Below are positions 9,241 to 17,672 of a DNA stretch of 64,000 bases, in pieces. Source of the stretch: Arsenophonus nilaparvatae (GTDB lineage: Bacteria; Pseudomonadota; Gammaproteobacteria; Enterobacterales; Enterobacteriaceae). The notes beneath the pieces were generated by a model, which saw only the letters and a program-made list of their open reading frames with translations, searched no databases and was not told where the DNA came from. The DNA is taken from NCBI RefSeq assembly GCF_000757905.1, contig NZ_JRLH01000007.1; one strand, written 5' to 3'. Position 1 is the stretch's first letter. The number at the start of each line of letters is the position of its first letter. The position numbers and the translations under genes were made by a program.

Positions 9241-9489
9241 TATGGCTCCTTACTATGATGGCTACATAGCTGTTCAATTGTTTGCTAACGGCAATCATTG
9301 CTATTCATGGCTGACAGTAAATAGCTTTGTTATGGCAATTAAGTGTTATAACAAAAAGGAATTATTTTATTACCATGATTTTTAATTTGAGTATTGAGTA
9401 GAAATGCAAAAAATGCCAATAAAATTATTGGTTTTTTTAGCGAATTAATTTTTTTGACGCAACAGATTATTTTTATCAGGTAAACTTAA

Positions 9490-10737
9490 GGGCACCTCGA
9501 AAAACTCGAAATCTTCAATGGCTCTCCGGCTTGTCTCTAAATAATTAGATGTTTTTTGATCCCCCCGCTACTAATCCTACCGTCCATTGCCATGGACAGT
9601 GTCATTTTGTCCATTCTGGGCGTTAAAAAGCTAAGATGCCGGTACGCTGGAAGTACGCCAACCGCTTTAGGTTGTAACATGCTGCCATCATCGTCATGGC
9701 AAAATTAGCGCGCACTTGCCCAATGGTACGGATCAGTTTTCTACCCATTTGTTCCATCGCCGCGAATGCATGTTCAACCCGTGCCCTAATCTTTGCAATC
9801 CGGTGGTTGCGCCCTTGCTGAGTCTTGGACAACGGTTTATTTCGATGGCCTTTACGCTGAATCTGGCTCCTATAGCCGTTTGCCTTGAGCCAAGCTTCCC
9901 GTTCCGCAGAGGGATAGCCTCGGTCGGCGTAGATATTACGGTTGGTGTTGGCCTTGTCGATGACCCTCTCGAAATGCTGACTGTCGTGAGTGCTGGCCGT
10001 ATCGGTGACGATTTTTCTGATGAACTTGTACTTCTTGTCCATGTTCACAGAAAGCTTATAGCCATAATGGCTCTTACCGTGTTTTTTAGTCCACGTGGCG
10101 TCTAAATCTTTTTGCCGCCGCTTGGTTGGTTTCCAATGAGCAGGTATCGCTTCCTGCTTGAGTTGCTCCTTTTCGTCCTTCGTGAACGACTGCTTCGGAG
10201 CAGGTACCAAGGTGGCATCGATGATTTGGCCTCCCCGAGCTATAAAGCCTTTCTTCAAAAGCTGTGAGGTTACACCATCGAAAATGGCTTTAGCACCAGC
10301 TTCACCGATCCTGTTCTCGAACGTCCACACAGTGGTACGGTCAGGTATATTGATGGCATGGAGCAACCCACAGAAACGCTTGAAGCTCATTCTGTCCAAA
10401 AGCTGGTACTCCATCTGCTCGTCAGACAGGTTGTAGATACGCTTTAGAACTAAAATGCGAACCATGGTCTCGGTTGGAAATGGTGGACGTCCTCCTTTTT
10501 TGCTGACAGGGCGTGGTACCACATGGTCGATTTCCGCTGCCAGATGCGCAAAGTCTATACAGGTTTCGATCTTGACCAGAGGGTCGACCAACTGGTCAAT
10601 CGTCTGTAGGTGATACTGGTCTGCAAGGAGGTCATACTTAATGGCGTTTCTTTTCTGCATGGTGGTCAGGGCAATAGGTCAGTTTTCGATAATTTTATCT
10701 GCGAAATCAAACTCTGGTTAGGTTTTTCGAGGTGCCC
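9490..10737 (-). mobile_element. IS5-family insertion sequence, 1248 bp
   Basis: The ends are perfect 16-bp inverted repeats, GGGCACCTCGAAAAAC at 9490-9505 and its complement at 10722-10737. They enclose one full transposase gene. The flanks are TTAA on the left and ATAC on the right, so there is no target-site duplication. Homology to the neighbouring adhesin-like gene resumes within about 15 bp after the right end, which points to loss of its 5' half during or after insertion. The element is oriented so that transposase transcription runs toward the Csu-like operon, 250 bp away. Confidence 0.92.
9623..10660 (-). CDS. IS5-family DDE transposase
   Basis: 345 aa. The N-terminal DUF772-like region (GRPPFPTETMVRILVLKRIYNLSDEQMEYQLLDRMSF is spread over residues 57-93) is followed by the DDE catalytic core: D148 in GQIIDATLV, D246 in IYADRGYPS and E296 in RARVEHAFAA. 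The R-x-x-E-H pattern is that of the IS4/IS5 group. The frame is intact with a normal C-terminus, so the element may be active. It is GC-richer than the DNA around it, consistent with recent arrival. Confidence 0.93.
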   Translation of the reverse strand: MQKRNAIKYDLLADQYHLQTIDQLVDPLVKIETCIDFAHLAAEIDHVVPRPVSKKGGRPPFPTETMVRILVLKRIYNLSDEQMEYQLLDRMSFKRFCGLLHAINIPDRTTVWTFENRIGEAGAKAIFDGVTSQLLKKGFIARGGQIIDATLVPAPKQSFTKDEKEQLKQEAIPAHWKPTKRRQKDLDATWTKKHGKSHYGYKLSVNMDKKYKFIRKIVTDTASTHDSQHFERVIDKANTNRNIYADRGYPSAEREAWLKANGYRSQIQRKGHRNKPLSKTQQGRNHRIAKIRARVEHAFAAMEQMGRKLIRTIGQVRANFAMTMMAACYNLKRLAYFQRTGILAF

Positions 10738-11182
10738 ATACATAGGCAACATAAGAGTATATAAAACAAATATTGCAGGAATTGGTTACACACTTGGTAG
10801 TTATTCAATGTGTGGCGATGTATATTTTCCGGCAAAGGGTAGGTCGTGGTCGGGTGATTTAGACGCTGTAACTAGTTGTGGGTATGTTGGGGCTTGGAAT
10901 GCGATAACTCATAAATTTTATGTGAGAATTTACAAAATAGGCGCGACAGGTAATGGTTATGTTGCAGCCAGAAAAATTGGAGAAAGTGCTATTCAATACA
11001 GAAACCCTCCAGTAAGTTGGGCAAAAGGAAATCCTATTTTCTTAAATACTTTTAAAATTACGACGATAGGCAATAATAGCAGTGGACAGAATAACAACAA
11101 TAATAATAACCATATATGGTCTAATAATGGTATGAATAGCAACAATAACAATAACAATAACAATAACAACAACAGCAATTAA
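10738..11182 (+). pseudogene. Truncated lectin-like fimbrial-adhesin-related gene with Asn-rich tail (5' half lost at the IS)
   Basis: The fragment starts at the IS right end and encodes IRVYKTNIAGIGYTLG...CGDVYF...NAITHKFYVRIYKIGATGNGY. It closely parallels residues of the gene at 11639-12450 (RVYKTNIVGIGYAFG, ITHKFSIRIYKIGPTGNGY). No signal peptide or start remains. The open frame that runs back into the IS is chance. The C-terminus is a run of asparagines built from AAC/AAT codons, interrupted by HIW. The two genes are tandem paralogues, and this one was cut by the insertion. The pattern Y/FKTN-GIG-x-C resembles the receptor-binding domain of two-domain fimbrial adhesins; function is inferred. 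Confidence 0.7.
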
Positions 11183-11638
11183 CCTAATTGTAAAGACAAT
11201 AAAAATAAGTGTAATATCAATTGATAAATTATCTCTTTATAAATTTTTTATCTAATTTTTTGCTAGGTGTTTTTCTATTTTTGGTTATAAAATCATATAG
11301 TTGTTTAAATTATATAGTAAGCATTTTATTATTGATGTATAAAATAATGAAAATAAAATTTATGGTTGTTACTTTTATTTTATTAAATATTGAATTTTTG
11401 GTAGACAAGATTAAATTTAATTAGGTTAAGTTATTAATGAATAGTATTTTAATATGAGTGATAACTATTTCTAGATTATAACAAATCATATGATTTAATA
11501 TTTTTAATTTAATGAAAAAATTAATAACTTAATTTCTTCAATGATGCTTTTTAGGGAAGATATATTTTATTTTAATAAAATAATTTACTAGGCATGAATA
11601 ATGATTATGCAAAAATTATTTTAATAAGGAATACGTTT
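11183..11638. other. AT-rich spacer between the two adhesin-like paralogues
   Basis: 456 bp of very AT-rich sequence. A 67-codon hydrophobic frame at 11221-11424 has no ribosome-binding site, uses a chance-like composition and is not considered a gene. An AAGGA ribosome-binding site for the next gene lies at 11626-11630. Confidence 0.5.
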
Positions 11639-12450
11639 ATGAAAAATTTATCTTTAATTGTGTTGCTTACTTATAGTTTTGGTTATACCCATCTGTTTTT
11701 GCTGAATGTATTTAGATAGGTGGACAAATAAAGGTGGATGGGAGAGATCTTCTGGTGACGGATTACATGCCGGTAGGTACATTATTAGATACTCTCACAA
11801 CTGATTTAATTAAAACTTATCAGTGTTCTAATGTAAAGAATATGACCTCTGGTGGAAGAGTATATGGTGAATTCGTTGCCAATATTGATGACGTAAGAGT
11901 ATATAAGACAAATATCGTGGGGATTGGTTATGCATTTGGTGTTCATTCAATGTGTGGAGATATGTATTTTCCGTCAGAGGGCTGGATTGATAATTTAGAT
12001 GCTACGTCTACTTGTTGGAGTAGTGGAATTTGGGGTCCGATAACACACAAATTTAGTATAAGAATTTATAAAATAGGCCCGACAGGTAATGGTTATGTTT
12101 CAACGAGAAGAGTTGGAGCAAGCTGTCTTTTCTACGATGATACAAAAAGTTGGCCAAAAGAAAATTTGGTTTTTTTAAATTCTTTTAAAATTATGATGTT
12201 AGGCGATGACAGTAGTGGGCAGGGCAATAACAATAGTGGAGGTCAAGCTAGTAACAATAATGGTGGACAAGGCAATAACAATGGTGGTGAGCAGGGTAAT
12301 CAGAACTGGAATAGACAGGATAATAGAGATAGAGGTGGGCAGGGTAACAACAGTGGAGGTGGCCAGGGAGGTAACCAGAATAATAACTCCATTTGGCCTA
12401 GCGGTAATCAAAATAGTAATGATAACATGAATAGAAATAATCGTTATTGA
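11639..12450 (+). pseudogene. Secreted lectin-like protein with Asn/Gly-rich tail; frameshift and stop codon in signal-peptide region
   Basis: ATG 11639 follows AAGGA by 8 nt and opens a signal peptide (MKNLSLIVLLTYSF). The frame must shift by one base near the T run at 11677-11680 to continue into LYPSVFAECI. An in-frame TAG at 11713-11715 follows before GGQIKVDGRDLL. The rest, to 12450, is open (238 codons from GTG 11734). The domain has two Cys near the start (AEC, YQCSN) and shared motifs RVYKTNIVGIG and ITHKFSIRIYKIG. It resembles a fimbrial adhesin receptor-binding domain, but the expected C-terminal pilin domain is replaced by about 75 residues rich in N, G and Q with an SIW motif. Export is probably lost. 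Confidence 0.72.
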
Positions 12451-13590
12451 AAAGCTAGTGGTTGAAATTACTCGTTTATTTTTTTATGAAATTTTATTTA
12501 TTGAGCGACAGTTTTTTCTTATAGGTAGAATTTATTATGGCAATTCTGCTTAGATTATACATTCTGTAAGCTAATAAATAGATTTAATAAACTTTAAAGT
12601 TAACGAATATTTTATTGTATTTACTATTTTAGCATTATGTTGATAAGCATGAATGTTAGTAATCTTGATTTGGTTAATATTTAAAAATATATAAAATAAG
12701 GTTACCTAGATAAACTATTGCTAATGGTGATAATGATAATTGAAGATTATAAGTAAGAATATATATTAATTATCATTTTTTTCGATTTTAAAAAGTAACG
12801 AAATGTATTTTTTTATTAGAATTTATTTTCTATTTTATATTGAATTAATTTAAAATAATGAATATTGGCCAATATAAGCAATTGCAGACTATTCTGATGG
12901 TTATCTTTTTTTTTATGTTTCCATTAATGATATCAAAAAGTTATATTGTTTTATAGTTATACTATTGAATATATTATCAATTTCTTTTAATTTAATAAAT
13001 CATGGAAATTATATTTTTCTACTAATCAAAAGATATTATACTTTTTCATAAAAAATAGAAATTTATCTTATATATTAAATTGTTATGGTCAATTATTGTG
13101 TTATAAAAGAAAAATATTTTACTAATTCTAAGCAATATTTTGTTATTTATAAGTAAAAATTGGCTAAATGTAGGTATAAAAATCTAATTTGGTTGATTTT
13201 GTTGGGGTTATATTTTTGTTGTTAAATGGTTTTGTGGGATTTAATATTAATATTAATGAATAAAATAAACATTTATTTCTTTTTTATTCCTTATTATTGA
13301 TATTAATGATTGGAAATTGCATAATCAAAAATACTTGCAGATAGTGATTTAAAATTCATTAACTGTAAGTATTTTTTTATCGATAAATTTATTTAAAACT
13401 TTATTTATCAAAATTCCTTTAAAAGCAAATAGAAAATAAGGTGTTTATTTATAGCTACTATGTTTTCGCATATTAATTTATTCTTATTTAACAAAATTAA
13501 ATATTACCGTTAAGAAATTATTTCATAACGCTATATTTTTTTTTATAAATAATAATAGATTGATGTTGTATTAATAATATTGAGGTATTT
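12451..13590. other. 1.1-kb very AT-rich region without recognisable genes
   Basis: No coding frame of convincing length or start is seen on either strand. It contains a terminator-like hairpin (listed separately) and must carry the promoter of the pilin operon starting at 13591. I saw no clear inverted repeats that would mark an invertible promoter. Confidence 0.5.
13327..13379 (+). terminator. Terminator-like hairpin with T-run upstream of the pilin gene
   Basis: AAAAATACTTGCAG (13327-13340) pairs with CTGTAAGTATTTTT (13363-13376) with one G-U pair, and the right arm runs into seven T. It is 210 bp upstream of the pilin gene and 880 bp after the last adhesin-like gene. It could end a leader or a small RNA transcript; which is unknown. 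Confidence 0.45.
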
Positions 13591-14130
13591 ATGAAATTCC
13601 CTTTAGTGCTGCTAGCTATTAGTGTTATCCCTGTTGCTGTTAATGCTGGTCCTACAATCACCTTTGAAGGTGAGGTAAGTGCACAAACATGTGAAACCGA
13701 GGTTAATAAAGAGACTAATTCGATAGTTCTTTTACCCAATGTTTCTGTTAGTGAGTTATCAACCTCAGGTAGCACAGCTGGCTTAACACCATTTGATGTC
13801 TCAATAAAAAATTGTACGGCACCAACTAGTGGTAATATTGATATTAAAACAAAATTTTTGGGCCACAATGTAACCACTGCAGGTAATTTAGCTAATCTTG
13901 TACTTCCTAAAGATAACGGCGCCGAGAATGTCGCAATTCAAATTACTGAGAATAAAGACGGGACTAAACCGGTGAAATTAAATGGTGTGACTGAAGTTTC
14001 GGGTTTAGTTCTTAAAAAAGATGAAGCGACAGCTTCTCATACATTTGGCGTGCAATATATTTCTGAAAAAGGTAGTGCAAAAGCGGGTAAAGTACAAGCA
14101 ATCGTTGAATATACAATAGGTTACTTATAA
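13591..14130 (+). CDS. Type 1-like fimbrial major pilin
   Basis: 179 aa. A signal peptide (MKFPLVLLAISVIPVAVNA) is followed by GPTITFEGEVSAQTCETEVN, the classic N-terminal donor strand and first cysteine of type 1 pilins. The second cysteine is in SIKNCTAPTSG. The C-terminus ends VEYTIGYL, with the penultimate-tyrosine pattern recognised by chaperones. The ribosome-binding site is GAGGT 6 nt before ATG. First gene of the plus-strand operon. Without close family markers the fimbrial type cannot be named; the operon resembles Proteus/Providencia chaperone-usher loci. Confidence 0.9.
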   Translation: MKFPLVLLAISVIPVAVNAGPTITFEGEVSAQTCETEVNKETNSIVLLPNVSVSELSTSGSTAGLTPFDVSIKNCTAPTSGNIDIKTKFLGHNVTTAGNLANLVLPKDNGAENVAIQITENKDGTKPVKLNGVTEVSGLVLKKDEATASHTFGVQYISEKGSAKAGKVQAIVEYTIGYL

Positions 14131-14286
14131 TTTCTGCTATTTATCTTATATTAAGCTGAAAATAGTAATATTTTCAGCAATTATTAAGTATTAAAGAAAT
14201 TATTGATTGCTAATTATTTACCAAATATAAGTTTATTACTGATATCTATGTATTAATTATAAAGGTAATTTTATTCGGGTTATAAA

Positions 14287-15018
14287 ATGAGTAATATATT
14301 AATTTCATTTATTGCTGTTATCACACTGTTTTTTGCTAATTTACTGTCTTATAGCCATGCCAGCGTGGTAATGACAGGGACTCGTGTGATTTATTATGAA
14401 GGGATGAAAGATAAAACTATACAATTAACAAATAATGATAATCATCCTAATGTTGTTCAAATTTGGTTAGATAATGGTAGTGAATCTTCTGCTAATGAAA
14501 TAGCAGATATTCCATTTATTGTTAGTCCACAAATTTTTCGACTAGAAGCCAAATCAGGTCAAATAATTCGGTTAATGTTTATAGGTAATAAACTTCCTAA
14601 GGATAGAGAGTCTATTTTTTATTTTAACTTTAGCCAGGTTCCTGCTTTTAATGAACAACAGCATCAGGCTAATAAATTAGTATTATTATTTAATACACGA
14701 ATAAAAATTTTTTATCGACCTAAAAATCTACCAGATGATATAAATCGGCTTGCGGAGCAATTGATATTTAGACAGAGTAATAATCAAATGATTGTTGAAA
14801 ATCCTACCGGATATTATGCCGTTGTTCATTCTGCGATGTTAATTTCTAATGGTCAGTCATTTAAGTTAGCTGATTCTATTATGTTATCTCCAAAATCAAA
14901 GACGCAATGGAAATTACCGAGTTCAGTTAACCATAATGCAAAAAATATTATACGTCTCACGCTATTAAATGATTATGGTGTTGATATCGTTACCGAATTA
15001 CCTTTATCAGCTCAATAA
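14287..15018 (+). CDS. Periplasmic PapD/FimC-type fimbrial chaperone (first copy)
   Basis: 243 aa with a signal peptide ending near SYSHA. The G1-strand and cleft motifs are visible: SVVMTGTRVIYYEGMKDKTIQLTN, NVVQIWLDNGS, PFIVSPQIFRLEAKSGQIIRLMF, LPKDRESIFYFNFSQVP and the basic RIKIFYRPK. All are standard for this family. It lies 156 bp after the pilin gene and 54 bp before the usher. It folds and caps the subunits before delivery to the usher. A second, related chaperone closes the operon at 19010. Confidence 0.92.
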   Translation: MSNILISFIAVITLFFANLLSYSHASVVMTGTRVIYYEGMKDKTIQLTNNDNHPNVVQIWLDNGSESSANEIADIPFIVSPQIFRLEAKSGQIIRLMFIGNKLPKDRESIFYFNFSQVPAFNEQQHQANKLVLLFNTRIKIFYRPKNLPDDINRLAEQLIFRQSNNQMIVENPTGYYAVVHSAMLISNGQSFKLADSIMLSPKSKTQWKLPSSVNHNAKNIIRLTLLNDYGVDIVTELPLSAQ

Positions 15019-15072
15019 TAATCAAAAATAAATATATTTTGTTATTTTTATTTGTTAGTAGGAAAATTAAGT

Positions 15073-17655
15073 ATGAACCGCCCTGTTAGATTACTAATAT
15101 TTTCTAAGTTCGTGTCAATAGGGAAAATAGTATTTTGTTATTTTAGGCTAGAAAAGTATGTGCTATTATTGACATTCATTCCTTATTTAGTCTACTGCTC
15201 AAATGATATATATACTTTTGATCCAACCTTATTTCGTGGTGGAGTAGTTAGCCAGGCAATGTTGGCTCAATTTAATCAGGCTAATTCAATTATTCCTGGT
15301 AAATATAAAGTTGATATTTATATTAATAATCGTTTCTTTCAATCTAAAGAAATAACTTTTGTTGAAAATAAAAATCACACAGTTGGTCCATGTTTTAATT
15401 TAGAGACGATCAAGCAAGCTGGGATAATAGTAAAATCAATCGATCAAATATCTGCTCAAAGGTGTATATTTTTGCCTGATTATATTGCTGGTAGTAGAGT
15501 CAAGTTAACTTTATCTGATTTACGACTTGATTTAATCATCCCTGATGATGGGTTACAAAATATTCCAAGGGGTTATGTTGATCCTAACTTATTGGATGCG
15601 GGTAGTTCTATTTTTTTTCTTAACTATATTGGAAATTATTATCATATTAATAATGATAATAATGTCAAAGATCAAGATATTGCTTATCTCTCTTTTAATG
15701 GTGGTATGAATTTGGGTGTATGGCAATATCGGCAAAAGTCGAATTACACTTATTCGCGACAAGCAGAGTCTCACTGGAGTAATATCCGTAGTTATTTGCA
15801 ACGACCTCTTCCCACGATTACGGGGATGTTGTCATTAGGTCAATTGGTTACACAAGGAAAATTTTTTTCTGGGTTGAATTTTAATGGACTAGCTCTTGCT
15901 AGTGATGAGCGGACTTTACCTGATTCCTTGCGTGGTTATGCGCCGGTTGTACGGGGAGTCGCTAATACAACTGCAACTGTAACTATCAAGCAAAATGGTA
16001 ATCAAATTTATCAAAAGACAGTATCACCGGGTGCTTTTTCGATTACTGACCTCTACCCTACCAGTTATAACGGTGATCTCGATGTTGAAATTACCGAGGC
16101 AGACGGCTCAGTGCGCCGTTTTAGCGTGCCATTTTCAGCGGTTCCGGAATCTCTTCGCCCCGGTAGCTATCGCTATAATTTTTATTTCGGGCGAACACGT
16201 AATATTGGTCAGGATTCGGTGTTTGCTGATGCTATTTATCAGTATGGTTTGAGTAATAGTCTCTCTGTCAGTTCAGGTTTGCGGCTTGCTGATAAATATC
16301 AGGCCATTATGTTAGGTGGTGTATATGGCAGTCGATTTGGCGCATTAGGGTTTAATACCACTTATTCTAATTCAGTTGTTGCTATCGATAATCAATCTGC
16401 TGATCGTTCTGAACGCCTTCAGGGCTGGATGGCTAATCTGTCTTATAGCCGCACTTTTAATATAACCAATACCACAATTTCATTGGCTGGTTATCGTTAT
16501 TCGACAGAGGGTTATCGGGAGCTTGCAGATATTTTAGGCATTCGTGAAGCTGTTACTCGAGGCACTCAATGGAGCTCTTCAACTTATAGACAACTTAATC
16601 GGCTTGAACTGACCTTAAGTCAACAATTAGGTGAATTTGGTAATCTGTTTCTTTCAGGTTCAATGCAAAATTATCGTGATAACCGGCCGCGCGATAGCCA
16701 GTTGCAATTAGGTTACAATAAAGCGTTTGATAATGGCTTAACAATGAATGTTGTCGTTGCTAAGCAGCAGTTGGCTGAATCAAATGAACATTTAGGCAAA
16801 GAAGAAACCTCTACCTCCGTTTCCTTTTCTTTTCCATTGGGTAGTCAATATGCTAGTTATACGCCGACAGTAAGTAGCAGCTATACCCATGGTGGAAATA
16901 TCGGTGATCAATACCAGGTAATGTTGTCAGGAACAGCAAATGATCAACAAAGCCTAAATTATAGTATTGGTTCTAGTTATGTTAGGCAGTATGACCAATC
17001 TACCGTTAATGGAAGCTTGCAAAAACGTTTTTCCAATATGAATTTGGGTGTTAATGCGTCTAAGGGCAAAAACTATTGGCAGGTTGGCGCTAATGCTCAG
17101 GGAGCTTTAGCACTTCATAGTGGCGGGATAACTTTTGGCCCCTATCTGGGCGATACTTTTGTTTTAGTTGAAGCTAAGGGGGCGTCTGGTGCCTCTGTCT
17201 TGAATGCTCAAGGAACAGTGATTGACGATAATGGTTACGCATTGGTCCCATCTATAACACCATATCGTTACAATAAAATTATTATTGATCCACAGGGAAT
17301 GGCGGAAAATTTTGAATTAAACGAGAACGAAAAACAAGTTGCGCCGTACGCCGGTGCTGCGGTTAAAGTCATGTTTAAAACCCGTGCAGGTTATGCCTTA
17401 TTGATTAAAGCACAGTTAGCTGGTCATGCTGCTCTCCCTATTGGTACTGAAGTTTTTGACCAAGAAAATAATGTGATTGGCATGGTTGGTCAAAATAATC
17501 AAATGTATGTCAGAACGGAACAAGATTCCGGTACCTTACTATTAAAATGGGGTGAGGCGGTTTCCGAACGCTGTTATCTAGATTACTCGCGTATGGGTCA
17601 TGCATCAGATAAACAGCCTATTACAAAATTAACAGCTATGTGCGTTCAACGTTAA
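15073..17655 (+). CDS. Outer-membrane fimbrial usher
   Basis: 860 aa from ATG 15073, with AGGAAA 7 nt upstream; the upstream TTG 15052 was rejected. After a hydrophobic leader the mature protein begins YTFDPTLFRGGVVSQAMLAQFN. The family blocks are present: QRCIFLPDYIAGS, RGYVDPNLLDAG, NFNGLALASDERTLPDSLRGYAPVV, FSITDLYPTSYNGDLDVEI and C-terminal plug domains with FDQENNVIGMVGQNNQMYVR. The final cysteine pair (SERCYLDY and MCVQR) is typical of FimD-like ushers. The leader is unusually long (about 45 residues), with two hydrophobic stretches. Its stop lies just ahead of the adhesin start. Confidence 0.93.
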   Translation: MNRPVRLLIFSKFVSIGKIVFCYFRLEKYVLLLTFIPYLVYCSNDIYTFDPTLFRGGVVSQAMLAQFNQANSIIPGKYKVDIYINNRFFQSKEITFVENKNHTVGPCFNLETIKQAGIIVKSIDQISAQRCIFLPDYIAGSRVKLTLSDLRLDLIIPDDGLQNIPRGYVDPNLLDAGSSIFFLNYIGNYYHINNDNNVKDQDIAYLSFNGGMNLGVWQYRQKSNYTYSRQAESHWSNIRSYLQRPLPTITGMLSLGQLVTQGKFFSGLNFNGLALASDERTLPDSLRGYAPVVRGVANTTATVTIKQNGNQIYQKTVSPGAFSITDLYPTSYNGDLDVEITEADGSVRRFSVPFSAVPESLRPGSYRYNFYFGRTRNIGQDSVFADAIYQYGLSNSLSVSSGLRLADKYQAIMLGGVYGSRFGALGFNTTYSNSVVAIDNQSADRSERLQGWMANLSYSRTFNITNTTISLAGYRYSTEGYRELADILGIREAVTRGTQWSSSTYRQLNRLELTLSQQLGEFGNLFLSGSMQNYRDNRPRDSQLQLGYNKAFDNGLTMNVVVAKQQLAESNEHLGKEETSTSVSFSFPLGSQYASYTPTVSSSYTHGGNIGDQYQVMLSGTANDQQSLNYSIGSSYVRQYDQSTVNGSLQKRFSNMNLGVNASKGKNYWQVGANAQGALALHSGGITFGPYLGDTFVLVEAKGASGASVLNAQGTVIDDNGYALVPSITPYRYNKIIIDPQGMAENFELNENEKQVAPYAGAAVKVMFKTRAGYALLIKAQLAGHAALPIGTEVFDQENNVIGMVGQNNQMYVRTEQDSGTLLLKWGEAVSERCYLDYSRMGHASDKQPITKLTAMCVQR

Positions 17656-17672
17656 CCAGCAGCTGGAGTAAG

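Noticed and set aside
10610..10737. Start of the adhesin fragment reading frame inside the IS
   Set aside because: The codons before 10738 belong to the IS end and have no similarity to the paralogue.
10993..11178. Leucine-rich minus-strand frame opposite the Asn-rich tail
   Set aside because: It is the antisense reading of AAC/AAT repeats and has no ribosome-binding site or family features.
11221..11424. 67-codon hydrophobic frame
   Set aside because: AT-rich chance frame with no start signal.
12199..12430. Frames overlapping the Gly/Asn-rich tail on both strands
   Set aside because: Products of low-complexity sequence in alternative frames.
13100..13590. Invertible promoter switch for the fimbrial operon
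   Set aside because: No matching inverted repeats or recombinase gene were found nearby.
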